A stretch of 64,000 bases of DNA. It comes from an uncultured Collinsella sp. GTDB lineage: Bacteria > Actinomycetota > Coriobacteriia > Coriobacteriales > Coriobacteriaceae. Of the stretch, positions 50,613 through 63,216 are shown one piece after another. Where the stretch lies: the NCBI GenBank assembly GCA_900541125.1, contig UQIK01000010.1, positions 11,925 through 75,924 of the forward strand, written 5' to 3'. The notes below the pieces were generated by a model. The model saw only the letters and a program-made list of their open reading frames with translations, made no database searches and was not told the DNA's origin. The position numbers and the translations under genes are program-made. Numbering within the stretch: the first letter of the stretch is position 1; the number at the start of each line of letters is the position of its first letter.

Positions 50613-50622
50613 GGTGGGAGAC

Positions 50623-54162
<3,540 letters not shown>

Positions 54163-54575
54163 ATACCCCTCTCCTCTCATATAGGTATACAGGCCCCGGC
54201 GATCGCCGGGATGTTGGCGTGATGGGATTTACGCTGTTGCTTCCAATCATCTGGCAGGCAGGCTCAGCAGCAGGTACATGGCGTGGAGAGAAGACATGCC
54301 GAGGCGAGGGGCACCTGATGCGCCCTACAGGCCCGACCGCCCGTCTTGCACATGACCGAGCGCCGCAAAGGCCGCATGCCGGATGCTCCCGGGCACGCCC
54401 CGGCGATGGGAAGCGCCCGCAACGAAAATCCGCATGCGGGTTTATTGTACCCCGCCGTCAAGTGTAATTTCGGCAAATATATGCGGGCGGTAAAGGTTTA
54501 CCCCGACTGACCGCCAAGGGGCGAAATGGCCCCTCGTCCCAAGCGGCCGGCCCTGGCGCGCCAAGGAGTGTCCCC
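54163..54575. other. Long leader/promoter region of nifJ
   Basis: No gene. Short palindromes CCCGGCGATCGCCGGG (about 54195-54210) and CCGCATGCGG (54430-54439) are present. On the minus strand TACAAT (54444-54449) is a possible -10 without a clear -35, which would give a leader of about 275 bases. Confidence 0.35.
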
Positions 54576-54613
54576 AAGTGCCGGCAGAAAAGGAACGTCC
54601 CTAACTGCCGGCT
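54576..54613. repeat. CTGCCGGCAGRAAAGGAACG repeat, copy 2
   Basis: AGTGCCGGCAG, AAAAGGAACGTCCCTAA and CTGCCGGCT match 48863-48899. Its right end overlaps the stop codon of the FHA gene. Confidence 0.7.
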
Positions 54614-55550
54614 AGAGGGCACCGAAGAGGATGGCGTAGGTAGTGGATTCGCCGAGCTTGAGCTCGTCGCCGGGATTGAGTTGGGCGGAACGGCCGGGCT
54701 CGACCTGAATGCAGACGCGCGTGGCCCCGTTTACCACCACGGTTCCGTTGGTGGACGACAAGTCCTCGACGTGCCAGATATTTTGAGCATCGCACCAGAT
54801 ATGGGCATGGCGGGCCGAGACATCGTCGCCGACGTCGGTAATATCGCCCTCGCCAGTGGCCAACGCGCCAATCTCAACACCCTGCTCACTCGGCTGAATC
54901 CAGCGCGGGGCGCTCACGACAAAACTGTTTTGTACGCGCAGCAAGCCCAAGGGGTGCGCCGGGGCGGGTTCACGTTCGCCCGCGGTCATCGACATACCAA
55001 GCGAACGCGGCGTGGATGTGCCTCCGCCACAGGTCGCGTGTGCGTAGTCGATGGCATAGTTCACCGAGGACCGCACATCCGCCGAACAACCGACAGCGAC
55101 AAACAGCACCAGCACGGCCTCGGCGCGCTCGGCGGGCATGAGTTCCGCCGCCTGGGACAGGCGATCGAGCGCGTTGCGATAGAGATTCGTGTCCTGGTGG
55201 CACTCTTCGAGCGCGCGTACCATCGGTTCACCTGCAGGACCGCACACCATATTGATCACAGCCGTGGAGTCCATGGGATTGCGCTGGCGCAGGGCCAGTT
55301 GCGACATAATACGCGCAGCCGAGGTACCGTATTCGGCAAAGTAGCGCTGCTGAAGCATGCCGACCGGCGCGCGAACGATAAAGCGGGAAACCCAAGAGCG
55401 ATCGGCGGCTCGGCTCTGCGGGCTGCGGCCGTCGGCGAGCGGACGGGACGAAAGCACCAGGCCGCACAGCTCGATATGGCTCAGATGCGCCGCGCGCTTA
55501 AAGATGTCAAACATGGCCCCGCATGGGGTGAGCTCAACTTGAGATGCCAT
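54612..55550 (-). CDS. FHA-domain protein
   Basis: This 312-residue protein has a C-terminal forkhead-associated domain (about 225-300: VSARHAHIWCD, EDLSSTNGTVVVNG), which binds phosphothreonine. The N-terminal 200 residues are not recognised; they look soluble and helical. The gene is 3 bases after the Ser/Thr kinase stop and uses a ribosome site (AAGGAGG) inside the kinase gene's end. It is thus probably a substrate or effector of that kinase. Confidence 0.85.
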   Translation of the reverse strand: MASQVELTPCGAMFDIFKRAAHLSHIELCGLVLSSRPLADGRSPQSRAADRSWVSRFIVRAPVGMLQQRYFAEYGTSAARIMSQLALRQRNPMDSTAVINMVCGPAGEPMVRALEECHQDTNLYRNALDRLSQAAELMPAERAEAVLVLFVAVGCSADVRSSVNYAIDYAHATCGGGTSTPRSLGMSMTAGEREPAPAHPLGLLRVQNSFVVSAPRWIQPSEQGVEIGALATGEGDITDVGDDVSARHAHIWCDAQNIWHVEDLSSTNGTVVVNGATRVCIQVEPGRSAQLNPGDELKLGESTTYAILFGAL

Positions 55551-55553
55551 GAC

Positions 55554-57398
55554 CTAAGCCTCCTTGGTCGTAGAAATAGAATCGGACGATACTTCGACAG
55601 GTCCGCCAAAAGTACGGGCAGCTGCGGCTCCACCGGCAAGCGGAGTCGCCATCTGGGCTTTTGTGCGTCGCGGTGCCGAAACGGGAAGTTCAAAGGCAAA
55701 GCCCATCGCAAGCAAAAACCACGTAAGCGTATAGGTTGCAACCAGAGCGGCAACAAGGCCGCCCATCACGGCGCGTTGGGAAAATACGCTACATGCAGCC
55801 ACAACCAGCACCGGAACCTCGCAGGCAGAAAGCGCAAGCACACCCTGCAGGAAGCCCGAGCGCCGATCGCGCGCAAGTGCCCCCGCGGCAACGCCGGCTA
55901 TGCCTGGCAGCGCCAACGCCAGTGCGGCAATAATACCCGGTAGCGACCCAGACCACACGAGCGATCCCAAAGTCGCCGTCACGCGAGCGCCCGACGCCAG
56001 CAGCGCGGCCGAAACCACGACCACAGCCCAAACCACGCCACAGACGACCGCCGCACCGATCATCGCCGCGCGACGAACCGCGCGGCCAGACGAATCCATG
56101 GGGCACGGCGTGAGCGGCTCGCCGCGGAGCGAACGACCGACATTTTGCGCATAGTGGTCACAAAACGCCGAGAGCGCCGCCTCGACCGCCGCCGGCTCGG
56201 GACGATCTTTTTGATGGCTGGACAGACAGGCCATCACCACGTCGAACAGCTGGGCATCGACAAACGCCAGCGCATCGCGTAGCTCTTCGGAATCCGGCTC
56301 AAGCCCTAGCTGCTGGGCCTGCTCGGCCGCGGCGAGCGCCACATCGGGCTCACAACGGAGCAGCTGAGTCAAATCACAACCAGGCGCATGGGCACCAATG
56401 GGATAGTCGGGCCGTGTGTCCATCTTGAGACGGTAGGGGCTCGCGATGTCGCGCGTCTTTTTGCGCGAACCCGAGGTGCCCGAAGTGCTCGGCGCGGCTT
56501 CGTATGGCGCGACGCCGGCAATGAGCTCGTAAACCGTACTTGCCGCGGCATAGACGTCAATCGCCGGTGACATACGCAAAGCGCGCAGGTCGGGAATATC
56601 GTCGGTGAGCATCTCGGGCGGGGCATAGGCAACCGTCGCGCGACGCAGCGTGGCATAACGCTCCGTAAACGACGCCTTGCCGCCGGTACCGGCCACGGCC
56701 GACGCAGGCTCAAGCGCCAGCGACGAGCCAAAGTCAATCAGGCACAGGTCAAAGGTGCCCTCGGCAAGCTGCCGGTCAAGCGGTAGACGCGCCGTACGCA
56801 CCATAATATTAGCGGGCGAGATATCGCGATGGACAAAGCCCTCGCCCACCAGGCTCATACGGCAGAGCAGATCGAACAGGTCGCGACCCAGACGCGCCGC
56901 CACAAGCGGCGACAGGCGTCTGGCATCGTCCACGGCAAGTCGCGAACGCAAGCGGGCAAGCGTCTCGCCCTCGACCCATTCCATGACAATTGCAGGCACA
57001 CCGTCGACCTCGCCCCAGCCATAGAGGCGGGGAAAGCCCTTAAGGCCCGAAAGGGCGCGATGGCATTCGTATTCCTCGCGAAACGCCGCCTTGAACTTGG
57101 CGACCAGCGCCTCGTGAGCGGCATCGTCGTCAAACTCATCGCGCGTCGGCAAGATGAGCTGTTTGAGTGCCACGGCCTCGCCTTGGGCGTTGACGGCACG
57201 CGTCACGCGGCCGATACCGCCACGGCGCATGGTGGCATCGTCGGCAAACAGCATCGTAAAACGACGCAGATAGGCAGGCAGTTCGTCCTGGCCGAGCGCA
57301 ATGGCCGGCTCAAACCCGTCGACACGCGCCAGGCGCAGACCGACCATGGGATCGCGACCGAGCGATTGTGGTGTGGTGGATGCAAGATCGGTCATCAT
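55554..57398 (-). CDS. Membrane Ser/Thr protein kinase
   Basis: This 614-residue kinase shows a divergent glycine loop (RRGGIGRVTRAV), Lys in VALKQL, catalytic HRDISPANIM (about 189-198), IDFGSS (about 221) and APPEM. After the kinase domain come about five hydrophobic segments (about 430-560) and a Ser/Thr-rich cytoplasmic tail. It lacks PASTA repeats, so it is not a PknB-type growth kinase. Its ATG overlaps the stop of the upstream membrane-protein gene (ATGA), and the FHA gene follows. Confidence 0.88.
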   Translation of the reverse strand: MMTDLASTTPQSLGRDPMVGLRLARVDGFEPAIALGQDELPAYLRRFTMLFADDATMRRGGIGRVTRAVNAQGEAVALKQLILPTRDEFDDDAAHEALVAKFKAAFREEYECHRALSGLKGFPRLYGWGEVDGVPAIVMEWVEGETLARLRSRLAVDDARRLSPLVAARLGRDLFDLLCRMSLVGEGFVHRDISPANIMVRTARLPLDRQLAEGTFDLCLIDFGSSLALEPASAVAGTGGKASFTERYATLRRATVAYAPPEMLTDDIPDLRALRMSPAIDVYAAASTVYELIAGVAPYEAAPSTSGTSGSRKKTRDIASPYRLKMDTRPDYPIGAHAPGCDLTQLLRCEPDVALAAAEQAQQLGLEPDSEELRDALAFVDAQLFDVVMACLSSHQKDRPEPAAVEAALSAFCDHYAQNVGRSLRGEPLTPCPMDSSGRAVRRAAMIGAAVVCGVVWAVVVVSAALLASGARVTATLGSLVWSGSLPGIIAALALALPGIAGVAAGALARDRRSGFLQGVLALSACEVPVLVVAACSVFSQRAVMGGLVAALVATYTLTWFLLAMGFAFELPVSAPRRTKAQMATPLAGGAAAARTFGGPVEVSSDSISTTKEA

Positions 57399-58300
57399 AG
57401 GGCAAGCGCCGCCACGTTATTGTTGAAGTTACCGAGCGCGACGTCATCATCGCCGTAATGGCCGACCCATTGACATAGGTTGGTGTAACAGCCCCACAGA
57501 TTGGCATACTGCTGATACCACTTTGACCGGGGCGAGAATGTCTGACGACCGAACTCGGCTCGAATGACAAACATCTCCCCGACCAGGCTGTCGCACGGTC
57601 TGGGATCTCCCGTAGAGTTATAGGTCGAGACCACGTCATTGGCACGGAAAACATAGCCGTCGAGCATGTTGTACTTGGTCACAAGCCAACTGTGAATGCT
57701 CTCTTCTTCAGCAGCGGAAAGGCCACCGGAGTTTGCATCGTTGTCAGTGTTGCCGCCCGTCGAGCCGCCGTTTCCAGACCCTCCGGTAGAGGAACCCGAC
57801 CCAGAGCCGCCGCCCGAACTCGATGAATCCGAGCCGGAGCCAGAAGTATCCGAGCTACCGGGCTTTCCGGACTGTTGGGCGTCCTGCTCCTTCTGCTGCT
57901 CGACCTTATTCACCGTTGCCGCCACGCTATTGTTGGACAACCGATCGATGATCTTGGTGTTGGTGAGCACGATGGTTTTGCCATTGGCAAGCGTGACTTC
58001 GTTGTCCGGGGCCTCGGCGCCGTCCGCATCGTCGACACCAAACACGACGTGCGTGACTACGCTCGCCCAAGCGTATCCGGTTGTGGTGCCCAAATCGCTT
58101 TTGGCCTTGTGCCCCACGCGCAGCTCGCGCGCGGTACGCGCTTGCACCATAGGTGGCACAGCCAAACCGTAGGCAGAAACGCCGGCAACGACCAGCGCCA
58201 GCGAACAGGACAGCAGCACACACGCCCGAGGCGCCAGGCCCAACCGGCGCCGCATACGCACCGCGGCGCCATGCTTTGTCTGAGTGCCCCCGGGCCGCAT
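57395..58300 (-). CDS. Membrane protein with Ser/Gly-rich linker, unknown
   Basis: This 301-residue protein has a basic N-terminus, one membrane helix (about 26-48, RACVLLSCSLALVVAGVSAYGL), an extracellular domain (about 50-145), a Ser/Gly-rich linker with Asp and Asn (about 150-200), and a C-terminal domain with four cysteines or fewer (WLVTKYNMLDGYVFRANDV; LWGCYTNLCQWVGHYG). It was not recognised. ATG 58300 has GGAGGAG upstream. It is first in the kinase-FHA operon and may be the sensor or scaffold of that system. Confidence 0.75.
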   Translation of the reverse strand: MRPGGTQTKHGAAVRMRRRLGLAPRACVLLSCSLALVVAGVSAYGLAVPPMVQARTARELRVGHKAKSDLGTTTGYAWASVVTHVVFGVDDADGAEAPDNEVTLANGKTIVLTNTKIIDRLSNNSVAATVNKVEQQKEQDAQQSGKPGSSDTSGSGSDSSSSGGGSGSGSSTGGSGNGGSTGGNTDNDANSGGLSAAEEESIHSWLVTKYNMLDGYVFRANDVVSTYNSTGDPRPCDSLVGEMFVIRAEFGRQTFSPRSKWYQQYANLWGCYTNLCQWVGHYGDDDVALGNFNNNVAALAL

Positions 58301-58315
58301 GCGTTCTCCTCCAAC

Positions 58316-58340
58316 AAAAACACGCCGCTCAGAAGCGGCG
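58316..58340 (-). terminator. Terminator between recR and the kinase operon
   Basis: CGCCGCT-TCTG-AGCGGCG on the minus strand is followed by TGTTTTTG. Confidence 0.8.
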
Positions 58341-58546
58341 CATTCATTCAAATCCATATTTGAGTGTATCAGCGAACCCAAAAGGTTGCGCAACGAATGG
58401 GCAAATTAAGGATGCGAGCGGAAGCATCCATGCGATAAGCGGATACGAAGTATCTTTGTTGCACAACAAACTCACAGTCGCACGGGGAAATTATGACTAC
58501 CCCGTGCGACCGCGAAGATAACGTACGGCAGGAGCAGGCTCGCCAC

Positions 58547-59143
58547 CTAAATCGCGCGACGGGCCTCGATGGCGCGGCCAAGCGTAAGCTCGTCGGCATA
58601 CTCCAAGTCGCCGCCCACGGGAAGGCCGCTTGCCAGACGCGACACCTCGACGCCCAACGGCTTGATGGTACGGGCCAGATAGCTCGCCGTGGTCTCGCCC
58701 TCGATGTTGGGGTTGGTGGCGATGATGACCTCATGGATATCCTCGTGGCCCAAGCGTGCCAGCAGCTCGCGAATGTGCAGCTGCTCGGGGCCAATCTTGT
58801 CCATGGGGCTGATTACGCCGCCCAATACGTGGTAGAGACCGTGGTAGCTGCCCGTGCGCTCGATTGCCTGGACGTCGCGCGGCTCGCCCACCACGCAAAT
58901 ACGAGTGGTATCGCGCATCGGGTCCTGGCAGATGGAGCACTCGTCGGCCGTGGCGTAGTTAAAGCAACGGCTGCAAAAGTGGACCTCCTGCTTGACCTCC
59001 AGGATGGCCTCGGCCAGGCGGCGGGCCTCCTCGGCATCGGCCTCGAGCAGGTAATAGGCGATGCGCTGGGCCGACTTGGGACCAATGCCCGGCAGACGGC
59101 CCAGCTCATCGAGCAGTTTTTGCAGACTGTGATTCGCACTCAT
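58547..59143 (-). CDS. recR: Recombination protein RecR
   Basis: This 198-residue RecFOR-pathway protein has a helix-hairpin-helix (LPGIGPKSAQRIAYYLL), a four-Cys zinc finger (FCSRCFNYATADECSICQD), a Toprim domain (RICVVGEPRDVQAIERTG) and a C-terminal Walker-B-like segment (EVIIATNPNIEGETTA). Length is typical. The ribosome site is weak, and it lies 13 bases after ybaB, so coupling with ybaB is likely. Confidence 0.96.
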   Translation of the reverse strand: MSANHSLQKLLDELGRLPGIGPKSAQRIAYYLLEADAEEARRLAEAILEVKQEVHFCSRCFNYATADECSICQDPMRDTTRICVVGEPRDVQAIERTGSYHGLYHVLGGVISPMDKIGPEQLHIRELLARLGHEDIHEVIIATNPNIEGETTASYLARTIKPLGVEVSRLASGLPVGGDLEYADELTLGRAIEARRAI

Positions 59144-59156
59144 TTATATGTGTGTC

Positions 59157-59477
59157 TTAGAACGGCATGCCCGGGATGTTGAGGCCGCCGGTGATGGCGC
59201 CCATCTGCTTGTTGGCGAGCTCGTTGACGCCGCGGACGGCCTCGTTGACGGCAGCCATGATCATGTCCTGCAGCATATCGACGTCCTCGGGATCGAGGGC
59301 ATCGGGATCGATGGTGAGGTTGACGAGCTCCATCTCGCCGTTAACGGTCACCTTGACCATGCCGCCGCCGGCAGAGGCGTCGACGGTCTGGGACTTGAGG
59401 TTCTCCTGCGCGGCGGCAAGCTGCTCCTGCATCTTGCGAGCCTGCTTCATCATCTGCTGCATGTTCATACCGGCCAT
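59157..59477 (-). CDS. YbaB/EbfC nucleoid-associated protein
   Basis: This 106-residue DNA-binding protein starts MAGMNMQQMMKQARKMQEQL and has the conserved GGGMVKVTVNGEMELVNLTIDP. It is a nucleoid protein usually encoded between dnaX and recR, as here. AAAGGAG precedes ATG 59477. Confidence 0.94.
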   Translation of the reverse strand: MAGMNMQQMMKQARKMQEQLAAAQENLKSQTVDASAGGGMVKVTVNGEMELVNLTIDPDALDPEDVDMLQDMIMAAVNEAVRGVNELANKQMGAITGGLNIPGMPF

Positions 59478-59817
59478 GATGGCTCCTTTACGTGCGGCCG
59501 CACGCCGAGCTGCAAGGGCAGCCGGAGCACGGCGGGACTTTCAAACTCGAAAATCGTACCACGGCGCGAGGCCAGCGAACGGGGCGGACACGCTACCTCA
59601 GTCGATATACATGTCCTGGAGTGCAAGCCGCACCCAAAAATTATGCAAAGTTGAATAATTCGCATCTGCATAATATTGAAAGCTAAATCTTGTAGAGCCG
59701 GAATCCGACATTTAATGCGTACCACTAAATAGCTAAATGCCGAGCCACTACTCGAGGCGGCGCACATGGCGGCAGGGTATAATTTGATTGCCATAGATAG
59801 CAATTTGGAGGTGCCCC
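59478..59817. other. Gene-free stretch upstream of ybaB
   Basis: TATAAT at 59778-59783 (+ strand) is a good -10 for the 59818 gene, without a clear -35. Promoter signals for ybaB-recR on the minus strand were not clear. No repeat was recognised. Confidence 0.4.
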
Positions 59818-60285
59818 ATGAATGCCCCCGACGTGCTCCAAAACATCCGCTCAAAACACCCCGTTGCATATGTGGTTCTCTATCTCTTTGTCGGCTGGGC
59901 ATTGCTGGTTATCATCACCCATGCTATAGCCTTTGGAGCAGAGCTGCTAATAGCCAGCTCGGACCAGCCCGTCGTCAAATGGGAAGCGACCGATGAGTGC
60001 ACCGACGGAACTCGAACCATTTACTACAACAGCCCGTCCCTCTACCAAGAGTTCAAGGTCAAGATAAAGGACTCCAAGATTGTCGATGCCGAACCAGGCG
60101 CTTTCTTGACAATCGGAGCAACCCTCAACGCCGAGCAAGTCGAGCACACGGACAGCCATGCGACGTATCGTATCGACCTCAGCATCCTAGGCCGACCGTC
60201 ACGTACCTGTCTGCTCGAATGCGATATACACGGCACCACACTACACATGTCCGAAATACAGATGCGCCCGGACAAAAGAAAGTGA
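59818..60285 (+). CDS. Small membrane-anchored protein, unknown
   Basis: This 155-residue protein was not recognised. One membrane helix near the N-terminus (about 18-46: VAYVVLYLFVGWALLVIITHAIAF) is followed by a beta-rich domain of about 100 residues with a Cys pair (CLLECD). GGAGG lies 8 bases before the ATG and a TATAAT box 35 bases upstream. It is the only + strand gene in this part, inserted between dnaX and ybaB, which suggests recent gain. AT content is higher than in its neighbours. Confidence 0.65.
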   Translation: MNAPDVLQNIRSKHPVAYVVLYLFVGWALLVIITHAIAFGAELLIASSDQPVVKWEATDECTDGTRTIYYNSPSLYQEFKVKIKDSKIVDAEPGAFLTIGATLNAEQVEHTDSHATYRIDLSILGRPSRTCLLECDIHGTTLHMSEIQMRPDKRK

Positions 60286-60314
60286 TATATGGCCAAGTCG
60301 AAACAGACTAGGCA

Positions 60315-60575
60315 TTAGGCATAGACTCGTCCGCCTTCGTAGGCAAAACGCAGGATGAGCGGGGCATTGTTACGCACGAAATCATCGAGTTCTTTGAGGT
60401 CCGCTTCGCTAAAGCCCTCGTGTGACACCCAATTGAATGCCGGCAAGATACACTCCGCCGTGTCAAAACCCCAATCGCGCGGGCGCTCCACAACAACCTT
60501 CACCGTGTTGTCCTCCCGGACTTCGGAATACGAAACCTGCGTATCGTCCTCAAGGCGGACATATTCCCACATCAT
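60315..60575 (-). CDS. Small conserved-looking protein, unknown
   Basis: This 86-residue acidic soluble protein was not recognised. MWEYVRLEDDTQVSYSEV begins a short beta-hairpin pattern, with ERPRDWGFDTAECILP in the middle and a helical C-terminus. GGAGC lies before the paired ATGATG. It is in the same direction as dnaX, 54 bases downstream, so it may be co-transcribed. Confidence 0.6.
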   Translation of the reverse strand: MMWEYVRLEDDTQVSYSEVREDNTVKVVVERPRDWGFDTAECILPAFNWVSHEGFSEADLKELDDFVRNNAPLILRFAYEGGRVYA

Positions 60576-60629
60576 AAGCTCGCTCCGTTCAAAGGGTTCT
60601 CTTCTTGAGCAGTATACCCGCCTGCGCAG

Positions 60630-63101
60630 CTACTCCACCGGTTTGAAGATGGTGGCCTGACCGAAGACGCTGCGGATGAGGTCTTTGGCCTCGTCCTCGG
60701 TCTGCGGGATGCTCGGGGCTGCACCCTGATGGCCGAAGGGGCTGCCCGCACCGGGGTTGGACTCCCAGGGAGCCGCAGGAGCGTCCTCCTCTTTGGGGGC
60801 AGCTACAGCGGACTTGGGCGCGGACGCCGCACCCGGCACGTCGAACGGAGGCAGATCGTCCCCGCCAGCATCGGCAGCAAAGCCGCCGACCATGGCGTCG
60901 TCGTAGGGTACCTGCTCGGATTCCCACGGCGCGGCAGGCTGAGTCTTGGGAGCGGACGCGCGCTCGGGCGCACGGGGTGCGGGCTCGGTCGGGAGCTTAC
61001 CCGTGGCAGGAGCACCGGCGGGGTTGTCGGAGCGTAGCCAGGGGGCTTTGCCCAGGTCAGACGACTTGGGCGCAGGCGAGACGGGCTTGGGCGCGGGTGT
61101 CGGAGCAGCCGGTTTGGGCGCCGCGGGCTTAGGCGCCGACGGGGTCGATGCCGCTACCGGTGCCGTTTGCTGCTGCGACGCGCTGGCGCTCGAGGATACA
61201 GGGGCCGCCGAGGACACGGGTTGCGGGTCCGCAGATGCCGCAGCCCGTGCAGATGGAGAATGCTCCTCATGTTGAGGAGCCGGCGTGCCACCCCCATCCA
61301 GGACATAGTCGACGGTACGACGACCGAAGACCGCGCAGACCGTCGGTAGGACCACCGACTGCGTATCAGCGCGACCGAGCATCTTAATGGCAAAAGTCGA
61401 ACCCGCGGGGAACGAGACCGTGAGCTTGGAGCCGTCGTCGGCCGTGGCGCGGGCGTTGAGCAAAAGCCCTGCGTAGGAAGCCTGACGCGCCTTGACACGC
61501 TCGACAACCTCGGCCCATTTGCGCTGCAGCTCTCCGGCATCCTCGACCGCGGGCGTCTCGGCGGCACCGGCGGCGGCAACCTGGGCGGCGTTGTTGGACT
61601 GGGGCTTAGGTGCCGGAGCGGTGGCAGGCGCGGGGGCCGCAACGGGCTGAGGCGTCGGAGCCGGCGCAGGCTGAGGTGCAGGCGCTGCAGGCTTGGAAGC
61701 TGACATGGACGCAGAACGGGGCGCAGGCTGAGCCGTCGGAGCGGCAGCACCACGGTCCCAAGGCATACCGCCCTGGCGCGCGGACGTAACAGCGGGGGCA
61801 GCGGATGCCGCCGGGGCGGCAGCGCGGGCGCCCGAAATGAGCGTCGGCTGTTGGGCAGCAGCGGGTACGGATGCTGCAGGCGCGGCGGCCTGAGCAGCAG
61901 CCACGCTCGCCGGCACGGCGGCGTTGGCAACCATGGCCTCCAGGCGTGCCACGCGCTCGGCCAATGCCTCAATCGTTAAATCAGCCTCGGGACGAGCCAG
62001 ACGCGTGCAGGCAATCTCGAGCACCAGGCGCACGTCGCTCGCGCCCCTCATCTCCAGTGCGGCATCGTCGAGCACTGTCAGCACACGAGCCAGGCGGTCG
62101 GCAGGATGCTCGCCAAAGGCAGCGGCCTCGGCAGCAAGCGCCTCGGCCTGCTCGGAGCCGCCCTCAAACAACTCGGCACGGGCACCGGCAACGCAGGCAA
62201 CATACACGTCGCGCACGTGCGCCACCAGGTCGCGCGTCAGTTCCAGCAGATCGTTACCTTCCTCGACCTGCGCGCGAATAAGCCCATACAGCTCGGCAAC
62301 ATCGCGATCGGCAATGGCGCGGGAAAACTCGCCCAGAATCTGGTCCGAAACCTCGCCTAAAAGCGAGCGGGCGTCGTCCGCATGCACAGAACCGTTGCCA
62401 AAGACGCTCAGCTGCTCCAGCGTGGACAACGCGTCGCGCATGCCGCCCTTGGCATGGCGCGCCACGATAGCCAGCGCCTCGTCGTCGTAATCGAAGCCCT
62501 CCTGCTCGCACACGTATGCCAGGCGATACTCGATATCCTCGTTGCCGATGCGATGGAAATCGAAACGCTGGCAGCGCGAGAGGATGGTCTCCAGAATCTT
62601 TTGCGGGTCGGTGGTGCACAGCACAAAGATCACGTGTGCCGGCGGCTCCTCAAGCGTCTTGAGCAGCGCGTTGAACGCCGCTGTCGTGAGCATGTGGACC
62701 TCGTCGATGATATAAATCTTGTACTTGCCGCGCACTGGGGCAAAGTTGACGGAGTTGATGATCTCCTCGCGCACGTTGTCCACGCCGGTACGGCTTGCGG
62801 CATCGAGCTCGTAGACATCCGGGTGGTTGCCCTCGGCGATGAGCTCGCACTCCTCGCAAGTACCGTCGGGCATGCAGCCGCTTGCACCCTCGGCGCGCGC
62901 CGCCTCGGCATTGCGGCACAGCAGCGCCTTGGCCAGAATGCGCGCCATGGTGGTCTTGCCCGTGCCGCGCGGTCCGCAGAACAGGTAGGCGTGGGACAGG
63001 CGCCCCTCGGTGATGGCGTGCTCGAGCGTCGAGACGATATGTTGCTGGCCCACCACGGAGTCGAAGGTGAGCGGGCGATACTTTCGGTACAACGATTCCA
63101 T
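60630..63101 (-). CDS. dnaX: DNA polymerase III subunits gamma/tau
   Basis: This 823-residue clamp-loader ATPase has Walker A FCGPRGTGKTT (about 42-52), a zinc module of four Cys (CRNAEAARAEGASGC, CEEC), Walker B IIDEVHML and the SRC motif LSRCQRF. After the clamp-loader core (about 370) comes a very long Ala/Pro-rich, low-complexity tail (about 400-780), longer than in most bacteria, with one folded patch (KWAEVVERVKARQASYAGLLL). ATG 63101 has GGGGGAG upstream; the reading frame upstream of it is unrelated. Confidence 0.95.
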   Translation of the reverse strand: MESLYRKYRPLTFDSVVGQQHIVSTLEHAITEGRLSHAYLFCGPRGTGKTTMARILAKALLCRNAEAARAEGASGCMPDGTCEECELIAEGNHPDVYELDAASRTGVDNVREEIINSVNFAPVRGKYKIYIIDEVHMLTTAAFNALLKTLEEPPAHVIFVLCTTDPQKILETILSRCQRFDFHRIGNEDIEYRLAYVCEQEGFDYDDEALAIVARHAKGGMRDALSTLEQLSVFGNGSVHADDARSLLGEVSDQILGEFSRAIADRDVAELYGLIRAQVEEGNDLLELTRDLVAHVRDVYVACVAGARAELFEGGSEQAEALAAEAAAFGEHPADRLARVLTVLDDAALEMRGASDVRLVLEIACTRLARPEADLTIEALAERVARLEAMVANAAVPASVAAAQAAAPAASVPAAAQQPTLISGARAAAPAASAAPAVTSARQGGMPWDRGAAAPTAQPAPRSASMSASKPAAPAPQPAPAPTPQPVAAPAPATAPAPKPQSNNAAQVAAAGAAETPAVEDAGELQRKWAEVVERVKARQASYAGLLLNARATADDGSKLTVSFPAGSTFAIKMLGRADTQSVVLPTVCAVFGRRTVDYVLDGGGTPAPQHEEHSPSARAAASADPQPVSSAAPVSSSASASQQQTAPVAASTPSAPKPAAPKPAAPTPAPKPVSPAPKSSDLGKAPWLRSDNPAGAPATGKLPTEPAPRAPERASAPKTQPAAPWESEQVPYDDAMVGGFAADAGGDDLPPFDVPGAASAPKSAVAAPKEEDAPAAPWESNPGAGSPFGHQGAAPSIPQTEDEAKDLIRSVFGQATIFKPVE

Positions 63102-63216
63102 GGGTGCTCCCCCGGGTATACTGAGTCTTGTTGCCGCGGCGGCCATGCGGTCGCACGGCATACTGCATTCCATAATACCCGTACGGCGAGCCCGCCGCGA
63201 TAGGAGTCCAAAGAGC

